Part shown: positions 53,064 to 61,355 of the stretch, in pieces
How positions within the stretch are numbered: the first letter of the stretch is position 1
Layout of the letters: each line of letters opens with the position of its first letter
Assembly: GCF_025144995.1 (NCBI RefSeq)
Contig: NZ_CP102250.1
Span: forward strand, 1 to 64,000
Direction of reading: 5' to 3'
Length of the DNA stretch: 64,000 nucleotides
DNA from: Alistipes indistinctus YIT 12060
GTDB taxonomy: Bacteria > Bacteroidota > Bacteroidia > Bacteroidales > Rikenellaceae
The notes under the pieces: model-generated
Told to the model about the DNA's origin: nothing
The model's database searches: none
What the model saw: only the letters and a program-made list of their open reading frames with translations
Program-made: the position numbers and the translations under genes

Positions 53064-53882
53064 ATGGAAATTAAAGCTGCTGATGTTGCTAAACTCCGTG
53101 CGATGACCGGAGCCGGTATGATGGATTGCAAAAAGGCGCTGGTAGAGGCCGAAGGCGATTTCGACCGCGCTCAGGATATCATCCGTGAGAAGGGCAAACT
53201 GGTTGCCGCCAAGCGTGCCGACCGCACTGCTACGCAGGGTGTCGTTGCCTCGAAGATTGTGGGTCAGAAGGGCTACATGCTCTGCCTCGCTTGCGAAACC
53301 GACTTTGTGGCTCAGAATGCTGATTTCGTCGCTGCTACCAATGCGATCCTCGACATCGCTGTCGAAGCCGATGCGGCTGATCTCGATGCACTGCTGGCCG
53401 TTGTGAAGGACGGCAAGACCGTAGCCGAGATCGTGACCGAGAAATCGGGCCAGACCGGTGAGAAGGTCGAGTTGGCTTACTACGGCAAGATCGAAGCCCC
53501 GATGTGCGTGACCTATATCCACATGAACAGCAAGCTGGGTACGCTGATCGGCTTCAACAAGGAGATCGACAAAGAGGTTGCCAAGGATGTGGCCATGCAG
53601 GCTGCCGCTATGGCTCCCGTTTCGATCGACAAGGGGGACTGCGATCCGAAAATCATCGAGCACGAGCGTATGATCGGTCGCGAACAGGCCCGTCAGGAGG
53701 GTAAACCGGAGGCAATGCTCGATAAAATCGCCGAAGGGAAAGTTAACAAGTTCCTCAAAGAGAATACCCTGTTGAATCAGGATCTCGTGAAGAACAACAA
53801 AATCTCTGTAGGCACCTACATCAAGGAGGCTGACAAAGATGCAACCGTAATCGCTTACAAGCGTTTTTCGCTGAACGACTAA
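53064..53882 (+). CDS. tsf: Translation elongation factor Ts
   Basis: Nucleotide exchange factor for EF-Tu, 272 residues. The N-terminal UBA-like module has VAKLRAMTGAGMMDCKKALVEAEGDFDRA, and the core has TDFVAQNADF and a second subdomain (IHMNSKLGTLIGFN, VAMQAAAMAP). Tail module: DKIAEGKVNKFLKENTLLNQ. Normal length. Last gene of the ribosomal group, followed by a strong terminator. Confidence 0.96.
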   Translation: MEIKAADVAKLRAMTGAGMMDCKKALVEAEGDFDRAQDIIREKGKLVAAKRADRTATQGVVASKIVGQKGYMLCLACETDFVAQNADFVAATNAILDIAVEADAADLDALLAVVKDGKTVAEIVTEKSGQTGEKVELAYYGKIEAPMCVTYIHMNSKLGTLIGFNKEIDKEVAKDVAMQAAAMAPVSIDKGDCDPKIIEHERMIGREQARQEGKPEAMLDKIAEGKVNKFLKENTLLNQDLVKNNKISVGTYIKEADKDATVIAYKRFSLND

Positions 53883-53902
53883 TTACCGGCTATATTTCAT
53901 TG

Positions 53903-53940
53903 AAACGGGTCCGCTCTGCAAGAGCGGACCCGTTTTGTTT
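53903..53940 (+). terminator. Terminator after tsf
   Basis: AAACGGGTCCGCTCT (53903-53917) and AGAGCGGACCCGTTT (53921-53935) form a perfect 15-base stem around a 3-base loop, with a T-rich tail. It shares the core GCGGACCC/GGGTCCGC with the glnN terminator. Confidence 0.92.
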
Positions 53941-54010
53941 GTATGCTCATAATTGTTGGAGGCGTATGGAACAGGCGGTATTGCCTGCAAGGGGATTCGA
54001 TGCGTATTTC

Positions 54011-57000
54011 CTATACCGTTTCGACCTGCTGCAATTCCACGTACCACAGGTATCCCCGTACCGTACGGTAACCCATGCGGCGCAACAGGTCCATGTATTC
54101 GCGGATTTGCACAGCATGGCTTTTGCGCTGCACGGCTCCGAACTTGTAATCCACCACGACCGCTTCGGTGCCTTTGGTCAACACGCGGTCGGGACGCCGT
54201 ACCGCACTCTCCCTAGGAACGATGATGTCCGCCTCGTTGCGCACTGTTTCCCATTTGGGGGCGAACCACGAGCGGACCAACGGGTCGGCGAATGCATCCG
54301 CAATCGTGTCGCGCAGGTGTTGCCGCTCTTCATCGGAGAGGATGCCGTTAGCCCGTAGCAGGTCCAGTTGTTCGGCAATCTGGCCTTCGTGTTCGATATT
54401 CTCGAATACTTTGTGCATCAGGATTCCGTAGTTGCGCGGAGCCAACTGTATCTCCTCCCCTTCGTCGAAATAGCGCTGGGAGGCGAATTTGAATTTCAGT
54501 TTCGTGTCGGGGCGGCGGATCGGGTAGATGGGGACCCCGGCAGGTGCAACCGGTGGAACGGCTTTCCGGTAGGGCTGTCCGAATTCATACCGCTCACCCC
54601 CGTCGAAAGTCGTGCTGAGGCCTTCCAGTTCACCGATCCGGACCGTGTCGTCGGTCGAATGTTCGAACGTCGCGGCGATCAGTCCCCCGATCGTGTCGGT
54701 CTGCCGGCCGCTGTGGAGCATCAGGTGGAGCTCCTCTTCTGCCCGTGTGGCTGCTACGTAGAACATATTGATATTGTCGATGTGGGCGAGTACCGTTTCC
54801 CGGTAAAAGGCCTCCGAGAAATAGGATACCCCCATCTCGTTTTTGTAACGGATGGGCATCTCACCCAATGCGTCGAACGGTGCTTCGTCGGCAGCGGCCC
54901 AAAGCAGCGAACCGCGCTTGGGCGAGAGTTCCCACGTACAGTAAGGGACGATTACCGCTTTGTATTGCAGTCCCTTGGATTTGTGGATCGAGATGATTGT
55001 GATGGCCCGGCTGTTTTGCGGCAGGTTGATCGACTGGGTTCGTCCTGTTTCCTCCCACCATTTGACAAAAAGCGGCAGGTCCGCGATTTTTGAAGCGCTG
55101 AACGTATGTACCTGCTCTTGAATGGCCTGGATGTAAGCAATGTCTTCGGTCCGGGTGTGCAGCCGGTAACGCAGGATCAGTTCTTCGAGTGCTTCTTCGA
55201 CGCCTTTGAGCCGCAAACCCTGTAAGAAATCCCGTTCCCCGTCGTTCAGCGGAGCATTGAGCGGCAATCCCAGGAATTGATTGTATAAAGCGCGCCGGAT
55301 CGGGTCCTCGGGATTCGACGAGAGCTTGAGCGCCGCTACGATGAACGATGCGACCGGAGCATTGCCGATGGTCAGCGCCTCCTGCGTGACCAGGTCGTAG
55401 CAGTAGGGTGATTCGGGGTGTGCGGTTTTATAGTCGAGCAGTTGTTTCGCGATCTTTACCCCGTCGCGGTTGTAGCGTACGAGGATGGCGATGTCGCTGG
55501 GCGAGTAACCGCGTTGCTGCAGCTCTTCGACCGTTGCGATCACAGGCGGTTTGTCGGCCTCTTCCTCCTTGAATTCGCGTGCGAATTGCGTGATGCGGAT
55601 ATAACCGTTCTCCGGCGCTTTGGCGCTTTGTTGCCGGTGTTGCTCGTATGCGTTTGCAAGCATGTCGGTCAGTTCGGCACGTATCCCCGCAGATAAAGAG
55701 CCCTGTTCGCGCGCCGTTTCCAGCTGGCTGTTGAGCCGTTCGTTGTCGAGTGCTACACAGGCTCCGATAGCGTCGTTGTTGAAGCGCACGACGGTACCTG
55801 CACTGCGGTAATTGACCTCGAGCGTTTGGTCGGCGACTTCCCGGAAACGGCGGTTCACCTCTCCGCCGAGAATCTGCCAATCGCCGCCCCGCCATCGGTA
55901 GATGGATTGTTTGACGTCGCCGACCAGCAGGACGGGAGATTTATCGTCCTGTGCTACGGCATTTTCCAGCAACGGGACGAAATTGCTCCATTGCTGCTGC
56001 GAAGTGTCCTGAAATTCGTCGATCATGAAGTGCGAGAAGGCGTTCCCCGCTTTTTCGTAGATAAACGGCGTGTCGTTGCCGCTGATTAGCTTGTGCAGCA
56101 GGCCGTTCGTTTCGGAGATCGGCAGGATGCCCTGTTCCCGGCAGAGTGTGTCGATCCGTTGCGAGAGGTCGGCCAGCAGGGCATAGCTGCGGAAATTTTC
56201 ACGCAGCAGCGCCGTCGTGTTCAAAAACCGGATATTGTCGTCGTAGAGACGGCACAGCTCTTCGAGCCGCGGGCGCAACTGCGGGATCAGTGCCCGTATG
56301 TCGTCGATACGAGGCGATTTTTTACCGTACCACTTTTCATCCGACCCGAGCGCGTCCGATACGCGCTGTCCGTAGGCGGATACGATGCCTTCGCTCGTTT
56401 TGACGAAATAACTGATACAGCCGCTTCTGCCGTAGGCGAAATCGTCAATCGTGAGTCCACTTGCGGCAATTAAGTCCAACGCTTCCCGTCCAATCCTCTG
56501 CATCGTGTTCGTGACAGCGCGGCTGCGCCCGATCGCTTCGCCCAGTACCCGGCTCAACTCCTCTTTGGACAGTGAGCCCGCAGTTAGGCTTTTGTAGCGC
56601 TCTTTGAAAATCTCTGCGCCCAGTTTGCGGATATCCTCGCGGATGTCCCACCGTTTGTTGTCCTCGATCTTCTCTTCGGCGAAACGTGTGATCCATTCGC
56701 GCAGCGGTTCGTTGACGGCCATTTCTTCGATCATCCGGTCGGTGGCGCTGTCGAGGATTGAGTCGGTTTGCAATTCTAATGTAAAGTTGGCGTCGATGCC
56801 CAGTTCCTTGAGGAATGAGCGGATGATCCGTTGGAAGAACTTGTCGATGGTCACGACGCAAAAATGGCTATAGTCATGCAGGATTTTGGTCCGGACTTCC
56901 GTGGCGCGGCGGCGGATCAGGTCCGGTGTAAGCTCCAATTCTTCTTCGAGCTGCGGTAAATACGAACTCTCCGTCCCGCTGGCGAGTGCGTTGAGTTCGC

Positions 57001-57166
57001 CCATGATGCGCTGCTTCATCTCCTCGGTCGCCTTGTTCGTGAAGGTGACGGCCAGGATGTTCCGGTACAGCCACGGATTCGCGATTACGTGCGCGATATA
57101 TTCGTATGCAAGCCGGTAGGTTTTGCCTGATCCGGCCGATGCCCTGACGATGCTGACGCTTCCCAT
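54011..57166 (-). CDS. AddA-like UvrD-family helicase/nuclease
   Basis: ATP-dependent helicase fused to a nuclease, 1051 residues, for processing double-strand breaks. Walker A is ASAGSGKTYRLA (from residue 9). Helicase motifs include AVTFTNKATEEM, MIDEFQDTSQQQW, LLVGDVKQSIYRWRGGD, LEVNYRSAGTVVRFNN, ISIHKSKGLQYKAVIVPY and FYVAATRAEEEL. The C-terminal PD-(D/E)xK nuclease shows RRPDRVLTKGTEAVVVDYKFG and QIREYMDLLRRMGY. The order agrees with AddA/RecB-type proteins. The AddB-like partner is on the plus strand at 58194. A single GIN-domain gene separates the two start codons. Confidence 0.88.
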   Translation of the reverse strand: MGSVSIVRASAGSGKTYRLAYEYIAHVIANPWLYRNILAVTFTNKATEEMKQRIMGELNALASGTESSYLPQLEEELELTPDLIRRRATEVRTKILHDYSHFCVVTIDKFFQRIIRSFLKELGIDANFTLELQTDSILDSATDRMIEEMAVNEPLREWITRFAEEKIEDNKRWDIREDIRKLGAEIFKERYKSLTAGSLSKEELSRVLGEAIGRSRAVTNTMQRIGREALDLIAASGLTIDDFAYGRSGCISYFVKTSEGIVSAYGQRVSDALGSDEKWYGKKSPRIDDIRALIPQLRPRLEELCRLYDDNIRFLNTTALLRENFRSYALLADLSQRIDTLCREQGILPISETNGLLHKLISGNDTPFIYEKAGNAFSHFMIDEFQDTSQQQWSNFVPLLENAVAQDDKSPVLLVGDVKQSIYRWRGGDWQILGGEVNRRFREVADQTLEVNYRSAGTVVRFNNDAIGACVALDNERLNSQLETAREQGSLSAGIRAELTDMLANAYEQHRQQSAKAPENGYIRITQFAREFKEEEADKPPVIATVEELQQRGYSPSDIAILVRYNRDGVKIAKQLLDYKTAHPESPYCYDLVTQEALTIGNAPVASFIVAALKLSSNPEDPIRRALYNQFLGLPLNAPLNDGERDFLQGLRLKGVEEALEELILRYRLHTRTEDIAYIQAIQEQVHTFSASKIADLPLFVKWWEETGRTQSINLPQNSRAITIISIHKSKGLQYKAVIVPYCTWELSPKRGSLLWAAADEAPFDALGEMPIRYKNEMGVSYFSEAFYRETVLAHIDNINMFYVAATRAEEELHLMLHSGRQTDTIGGLIAATFEHSTDDTVRIGELEGLSTTFDGGERYEFGQPYRKAVPPVAPAGVPIYPIRRPDTKLKFKFASQRYFDEGEEIQLAPRNYGILMHKVFENIEHEGQIAEQLDLLRANGILSDEERQHLRDTIADAFADPLVRSWFAPKWETVRNEADIIVPRESAVRRPDRVLTKGTEAVVVDYKFGAVQRKSHAVQIREYMDLLRRMGYRTVRGYLWYVELQQVETV

Positions 57167-57227
57167 TCGTTCGTTTTGCTGAGGGATTCTTCCAAAGTTC
57201 CGTTTGCAGGCTAAAGTTACGGTAAAG

Positions 57228-57259
57228 ATTGGGAATTCCCTGACAAAAGCCTATATTTG
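57228..57259 (+). promoter_or_regulatory. Bacteroidota promoter for the GIN-domain gene
   Basis: ATTG at 57228-57231, exactly 20 bases, then TATATTTG at 57252-57259. It fits the -33/-7 consensus and lies 25 bases before the ATG at 57285. Confidence 0.65.
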
Positions 57260-57284
57260 TCTAAGGGAATTAAAAACGAAGAAT

Positions 57285-57968
57285 ATGAAAAAAATAGCGC
57301 TGATGCTCCTTGTGCTGACCTGCTCACTGGCCGCTTCGGCCCAGCAGTCCATCGTCAGCAAACGGCTGGATGCTTTCCGTAACATAGACCTTTCGGGTAA
57401 CCTGCATGTCGAGCTGATCAAGGCCGATTCTGCACATATCGATGTGAAGCTCAACGGGACGAACAGCAACCGCCTCGATTGGGGGATCAAAAACGGTACG
57501 CTCAGCGTGCACCTGCGCCCCGGGGGCGAGAAGGGGGCCAGCGGAGATGTGAAGATCTATTACGATACGCTGTCATCGCTCAAAATTTCTGCGTCGAACG
57601 TTTCCGTGCAGGGTACGTTGACGCAGGGTATGATCGATGTCGATATGACGGCGGGCGCAATTTTCGGTGCCGATCTCCAGCTTAAGGATATTTGTCTGAA
57701 AATTACCGGTAATTCGGTTGCGAACCTGACCGGATCGGCCAAGTACGGTACGTTGATCGCCACTTCCAAATCGAAGGTGAATGCCCGTCCGCTCACGTGT
57801 CAGGATGTACGTGTCGAGGCTACTTCCGGCGCCGAGGTGTATGTCAAGGCCGTCGAACGTATCCAGATCGTTGCGAACACCGGAGGGGCCGTCTATTATC
57901 AGGGCGAGCCCGAGATTTTCCGCAGTGCGACGAAAATGATGGGTACGGTCAACAACATCGGTAAATAG
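57285..57968 (+). CDS. GIN-domain (DUF2807-type) secreted protein
   Basis: Exported protein of 227 residues. The signal peptide is KKIALMLLVLTCSLAASAQQ. The rest matches the putative autotransporter adhesin head GIN domain: FRNIDLSGNLHVELIKADSAHIDVKLNG, LSVHLRPG, KISASNVSVQGTL and a right-handed beta-helix rhythm with repeated small-residue strands (SVANLTGSAKYGTLIATSKSKVNARPLTC). No lipobox. The start at 57285 gives the signal peptide an N-terminal position; upstream in-frame starts to 57204 run through the promoter. Function unknown; many copies of this domain sit in Bacteroidota envelopes. Confidence 0.8.
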   Translation: MKKIALMLLVLTCSLAASAQQSIVSKRLDAFRNIDLSGNLHVELIKADSAHIDVKLNGTNSNRLDWGIKNGTLSVHLRPGGEKGASGDVKIYYDTLSSLKISASNVSVQGTLTQGMIDVDMTAGAIFGADLQLKDICLKITGNSVANLTGSAKYGTLIATSKSKVNARPLTCQDVRVEATSGAEVYVKAVERIQIVANTGGAVYYQGEPEIFRSATKMMGTVNNIGK

Positions 57969-58193
57969 CGCTTTTCTCCGGTTTTCTTGCCTCTGTATCG
58001 ATAGGCTGCATGGTGAATATTGGCCCGACCGGGGGAAGTGTGCGGGAAAATCTAAAGAAAGATCGGGCTGATTCGGAGTGTGTAGGATTGATGCCGATTC
58101 CATTTTGGCCGGCGGCGGGGATAAACGGGCTCCGGACCGTAGACGGTTAGCACGGTGGACGGCCCTGCAGCGGGCGATTTATAAAGGAGGGTT

Positions 58194-61043
58194 ATGCGCA
58201 GTTTTATCGACGAAGTGGTTTCGTCTTTGTACGGGCGTTACGGCGATGATATTTCATCGCTGAACCTGGTTTTTCCGAGTCGTCGCGCCCGCCTCTTTTT
58301 TTCCGACGCCCTTTCGCGTGTTACGCTCCGTCCCGTGTGGCAGCCCCGTTTCGTGGATATCAACGACCTGATGCAGCAAATCTCGGGAATTGCCTGTGGC
58401 GATCGCATCGAATTGGTGACCGAACTTTACAAGGTTTACAGCCGGCACCACGACGAAAGTTTCGACGAATTTTATTTTTGGGGCGACATGCTCCTTTCCG
58501 ACTTCGACCAGATCGATAAATACCTGATCGATGCGGATGTTCTTTTTACCAATATCGGCGATCTGCATGCGCTCGAGGACCATCTTGCCTACCTGACTCC
58601 CGAGCAGATCGGCATTGTGTCGCGTTTTTGGCAAAGTTTCGGTGCGGAGAGTAATTTCTCGGACGAAAAAGCACGGTTTATGTCGATCTGGCGCACGTTG
58701 GGGACAATCTACCACGAATATCGGGCGGCCCTGTCCGTTCAGGGATTGGCTTACGAGGGGATGGTGCACCGTATCGCGGCCGAACGGATCGCTGCCGACG
58801 ACCTGCCCGATGAATTTCCCGCGCCCGAGAGCCGTTACGTAATCGTCGGTTTCAACGCGTTGTCCGCTTGCGAGAAGCGCCTGTTTACTTGGTTGCGCAA
58901 CAGCGGACGGGCCGAATTCTGGTGGGATTACGACGATTATTATGTCGGTAATGCCGATCATGAGGCGGGTTTGTTCCTGCGTTCCAATATCCGGGAATAT
59001 CCTGCACCGCTGGATACCGGGCCGCACGGCCGTTTCGTACAGGCGAAAGAGGTCTCGGTAGTTTCGGCCCCGTCGGACAGCCTGCAGTGCAAGTATGTGT
59101 ATACGTTTCTCGAAGGATTGTTGCGACGCGGTCTTAAACCGGACAAAGAGACGGCGATCGTACTGACCGACGAGAGCCTGCTGCTCCCGGTGCTTTATTC
59201 TATTCCCGATGAGATCGGTGCGGTCAATGTGACGATGGGTTATCCGTTGCGGCAGACCACGGCCTATTCGTTCGTCGAGCGGCTGTTGGAGTTGCAACGC
59301 CGCAAGCGCCGGAAGAAAGACGGCACGCTCCAGTTCTACCACAGCGATGTCGTGGGCATTCTTAACCATCCTTACATACTGGAACAGGATAGTGTCCGCT
59401 CCGGGGAGCTGATCGCCGATATCCAACGCAGCCAGCGGGTCTATGTGGAAGCCGGGCGGATTGCCGTTCCCGGGGTTACCGACCGTATTTTTTCCGCTGC
59501 GGACGGATGGACGGAGCTTGCCGATTATTTGCAACGGGTACTTGCCTGTATCGGCGGATTGCCGTCAGCCGAAGACGGTCCGCGCCGGCGCGAGTTCTTT
59601 TCGGTGATTATCGATAATCTCTGCCAGGTCGGTACGTCGCTTCGGGACAGTGGCCTGGAGGTTACGGTGCCGGTCTTTTCATCGTTGCTGAGAAAAATCC
59701 TGCAAGGCGTCCGCATCCCCTACGAAGGGGAACCGCTCAGCGGAATACAGGTGATGGGGATACTCGAAACCCGTAACCTCGATTTCGAGAATGTGCTGAT
59801 CCTTTCGGCCAACGACGATACGTTCCCGGGCAATTTGGCCGCCGGGGCGTCGTTTATCCCGCATAACCTGCGGCTTGCCTACGGGTTGCCTACGCCGATG
59901 CACCATGAAGGAGTTTATGCCTATTACTTTTACCGGTTGTTGCAGCGCGCTTCGGTCGTACACATCGCTTACTGTTCCCGCAGCGACGACAAGCACACTG
60001 GCGAACCGAGCCGCTATATCTATCAACTGGATTACGAGTCGCCGCACGATGTGGTGCGGACTCAGGTGCCGCTCAGCGTAAGCCTCGCCCCGCAACACCC
60101 GCTCGCAGTGCCCAAAACTGGCGAGGTGGCGGAACGGCTGCATGCATTCCTGGACGGCGGGGGACGTACTTTTTCGCCTACGTCGTTCTATGCCTATATC
60201 GAATGTCCCCTCAAATTCTGTTTCCGCAGTATTGAACGGCTCCGGCCCGAGGAGGAGGTCGCCGAGGAGATCGATCTGCCGATGTTCGGGACGATCTTGC
60301 ACAAAGCGATGGAACTGCTTTACACGCCGCTGTTGAATATTCCGGAACCCGGGCGGCAAATCCGTGCACTGATCGGATCTGCGGCGGTTGCCGATGCGGT
60401 TACCCGGGCGGTTAGCGGCGAGTACCTGCGTGATCCGTCGCTCGGCAGCGACGAATACGGCGGGAATGTCTTGCTGGTGCGAGATATCGTCGTACGTTAT
60501 ATCGATCGTTGCATCCTGCCCTATGACGCCGCTCATCCAGGCTTTCGGATTGAAGGTTTGGAACAGTCGGTCACGGCCCCGGTCTCCTTCTGTTGGGGTA
60601 GTGAAACACATACCGTGACCTTTGCGGGTACGTCCGACCGGCTCGACCGGTTGACGGACGGACGTGTTCGTGTGGTGGATTACAAAACGGGAGCGCCGAA
60701 AACCGAATTTCGGGATCTCGACGCGCTTTTTTCGGCCGACAGCCGGCAGCGCAATGCTGCCGCTTTGCAGACACTGCTCTATTCGATGATGGTAAGCCGC
60801 ACGACCGGCAGTGACGTACAACCGGCGCTTTACTATGTTCGCCGGATGAACGATCCCGATTACTCGCCGTTGCTGGTCGAAGGTAAGCGGGAAGTATTTT
60901 CGTTCGCTCCGTACCGGGATCCCTTGCAGGCGTATTTGCAGACGACGCTCGCTTCGCTGTTCGATTTCTCGGAACCGTTCCGCCAGTGCGACGATCGCTC
61001 GGTTTGCGAATACTGCGATTTCCGCGAAATCTGCCGGAGATAG
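58194..61043 (+). CDS. AddB-like PD-(D/E)xK nuclease
   Basis: Partner-type subunit of 949 residues. The N-terminus has the fold of an inactivated helicase: it starts LNLVFPSRRARLFFSDAL where AddB of Bacillus has a Walker A loop, and I see no GxGK(S/T). The nuclease domain at the C-terminus has FAGTSDRLDRLTDGRVRVVDYKTG. Four cysteines, one in YIECPLKFC near residue 670 and Cys938, Cys941 and Cys947 at the end (CEYCDFREIC), would bind an iron-sulfur cluster as in AddB. The central part has ILSANDDTFPGNLAAGASFIPHNLR, typical of the family. It pairs with the helicase gene across the GIN gene. Confidence 0.85.
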   Translation: MRSFIDEVVSSLYGRYGDDISSLNLVFPSRRARLFFSDALSRVTLRPVWQPRFVDINDLMQQISGIACGDRIELVTELYKVYSRHHDESFDEFYFWGDMLLSDFDQIDKYLIDADVLFTNIGDLHALEDHLAYLTPEQIGIVSRFWQSFGAESNFSDEKARFMSIWRTLGTIYHEYRAALSVQGLAYEGMVHRIAAERIAADDLPDEFPAPESRYVIVGFNALSACEKRLFTWLRNSGRAEFWWDYDDYYVGNADHEAGLFLRSNIREYPAPLDTGPHGRFVQAKEVSVVSAPSDSLQCKYVYTFLEGLLRRGLKPDKETAIVLTDESLLLPVLYSIPDEIGAVNVTMGYPLRQTTAYSFVERLLELQRRKRRKKDGTLQFYHSDVVGILNHPYILEQDSVRSGELIADIQRSQRVYVEAGRIAVPGVTDRIFSAADGWTELADYLQRVLACIGGLPSAEDGPRRREFFSVIIDNLCQVGTSLRDSGLEVTVPVFSSLLRKILQGVRIPYEGEPLSGIQVMGILETRNLDFENVLILSANDDTFPGNLAAGASFIPHNLRLAYGLPTPMHHEGVYAYYFYRLLQRASVVHIAYCSRSDDKHTGEPSRYIYQLDYESPHDVVRTQVPLSVSLAPQHPLAVPKTGEVAERLHAFLDGGGRTFSPTSFYAYIECPLKFCFRSIERLRPEEEVAEEIDLPMFGTILHKAMELLYTPLLNIPEPGRQIRALIGSAAVADAVTRAVSGEYLRDPSLGSDEYGGNVLLVRDIVVRYIDRCILPYDAAHPGFRIEGLEQSVTAPVSFCWGSETHTVTFAGTSDRLDRLTDGRVRVVDYKTGAPKTEFRDLDALFSADSRQRNAAALQTLLYSMMVSRTTGSDVQPALYYVRRMNDPDYSPLLVEGKREVFSFAPYRDPLQAYLQTTLASLFDFSEPFRQCDDRSVCEYCDFREICRR

Positions 61044-61355
61044 CTTTTAAGTACACCGGATTTCCCTATTGGTATTTGATTCTGTTCGTATTTAAACTTG
61101 CAGATTTATAGGTGATAATAAGGATTGTCAGTGCCGTAGACTGTTGATTCCGTGTCCGCTTTGGATTGCCGTTTCCGCGTATCTGCAAGCAAACCGATTG
61201 TGTTATTGGCGAGCAGGATGCCGAACGGGTAGGAGAAACAGATCCGGACGTTGTTCAGAAATGTTTTTCGGTTAGCGGGTACTCGATGGCTAGATGCGGA
61301 AAAAACGGAGCGGACCCAATCGGGTCCGCTCCGTTTCAAGAGTTTGTATCGGTCG
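61044..61355. other. Gene-free region between the AddB-like gene and glnN
   Basis: About 312 bases between convergent genes. The glnN terminator (61300-61336) is the only signal. A minus-strand frame at 61106-61339 passes through the terminator and is rejected. Confidence 0.6.
61300..61336 (-). terminator. Terminator after glnN
   Basis: AAACGGAGCGGACCC (61303-61317) and GGGTCCGCTCCGTTT (61322-61336) form a 15-base stem around a 4-base loop. On the minus strand it runs into a T-run (A-run 61300-61305). It is 20 bases past the glnN stop. Confidence 0.9.

Noticed and set aside
61106-61339. A 77-residue minus-strand frame after glnN
   Set aside because: It includes the glnN terminator stem and has no family character.
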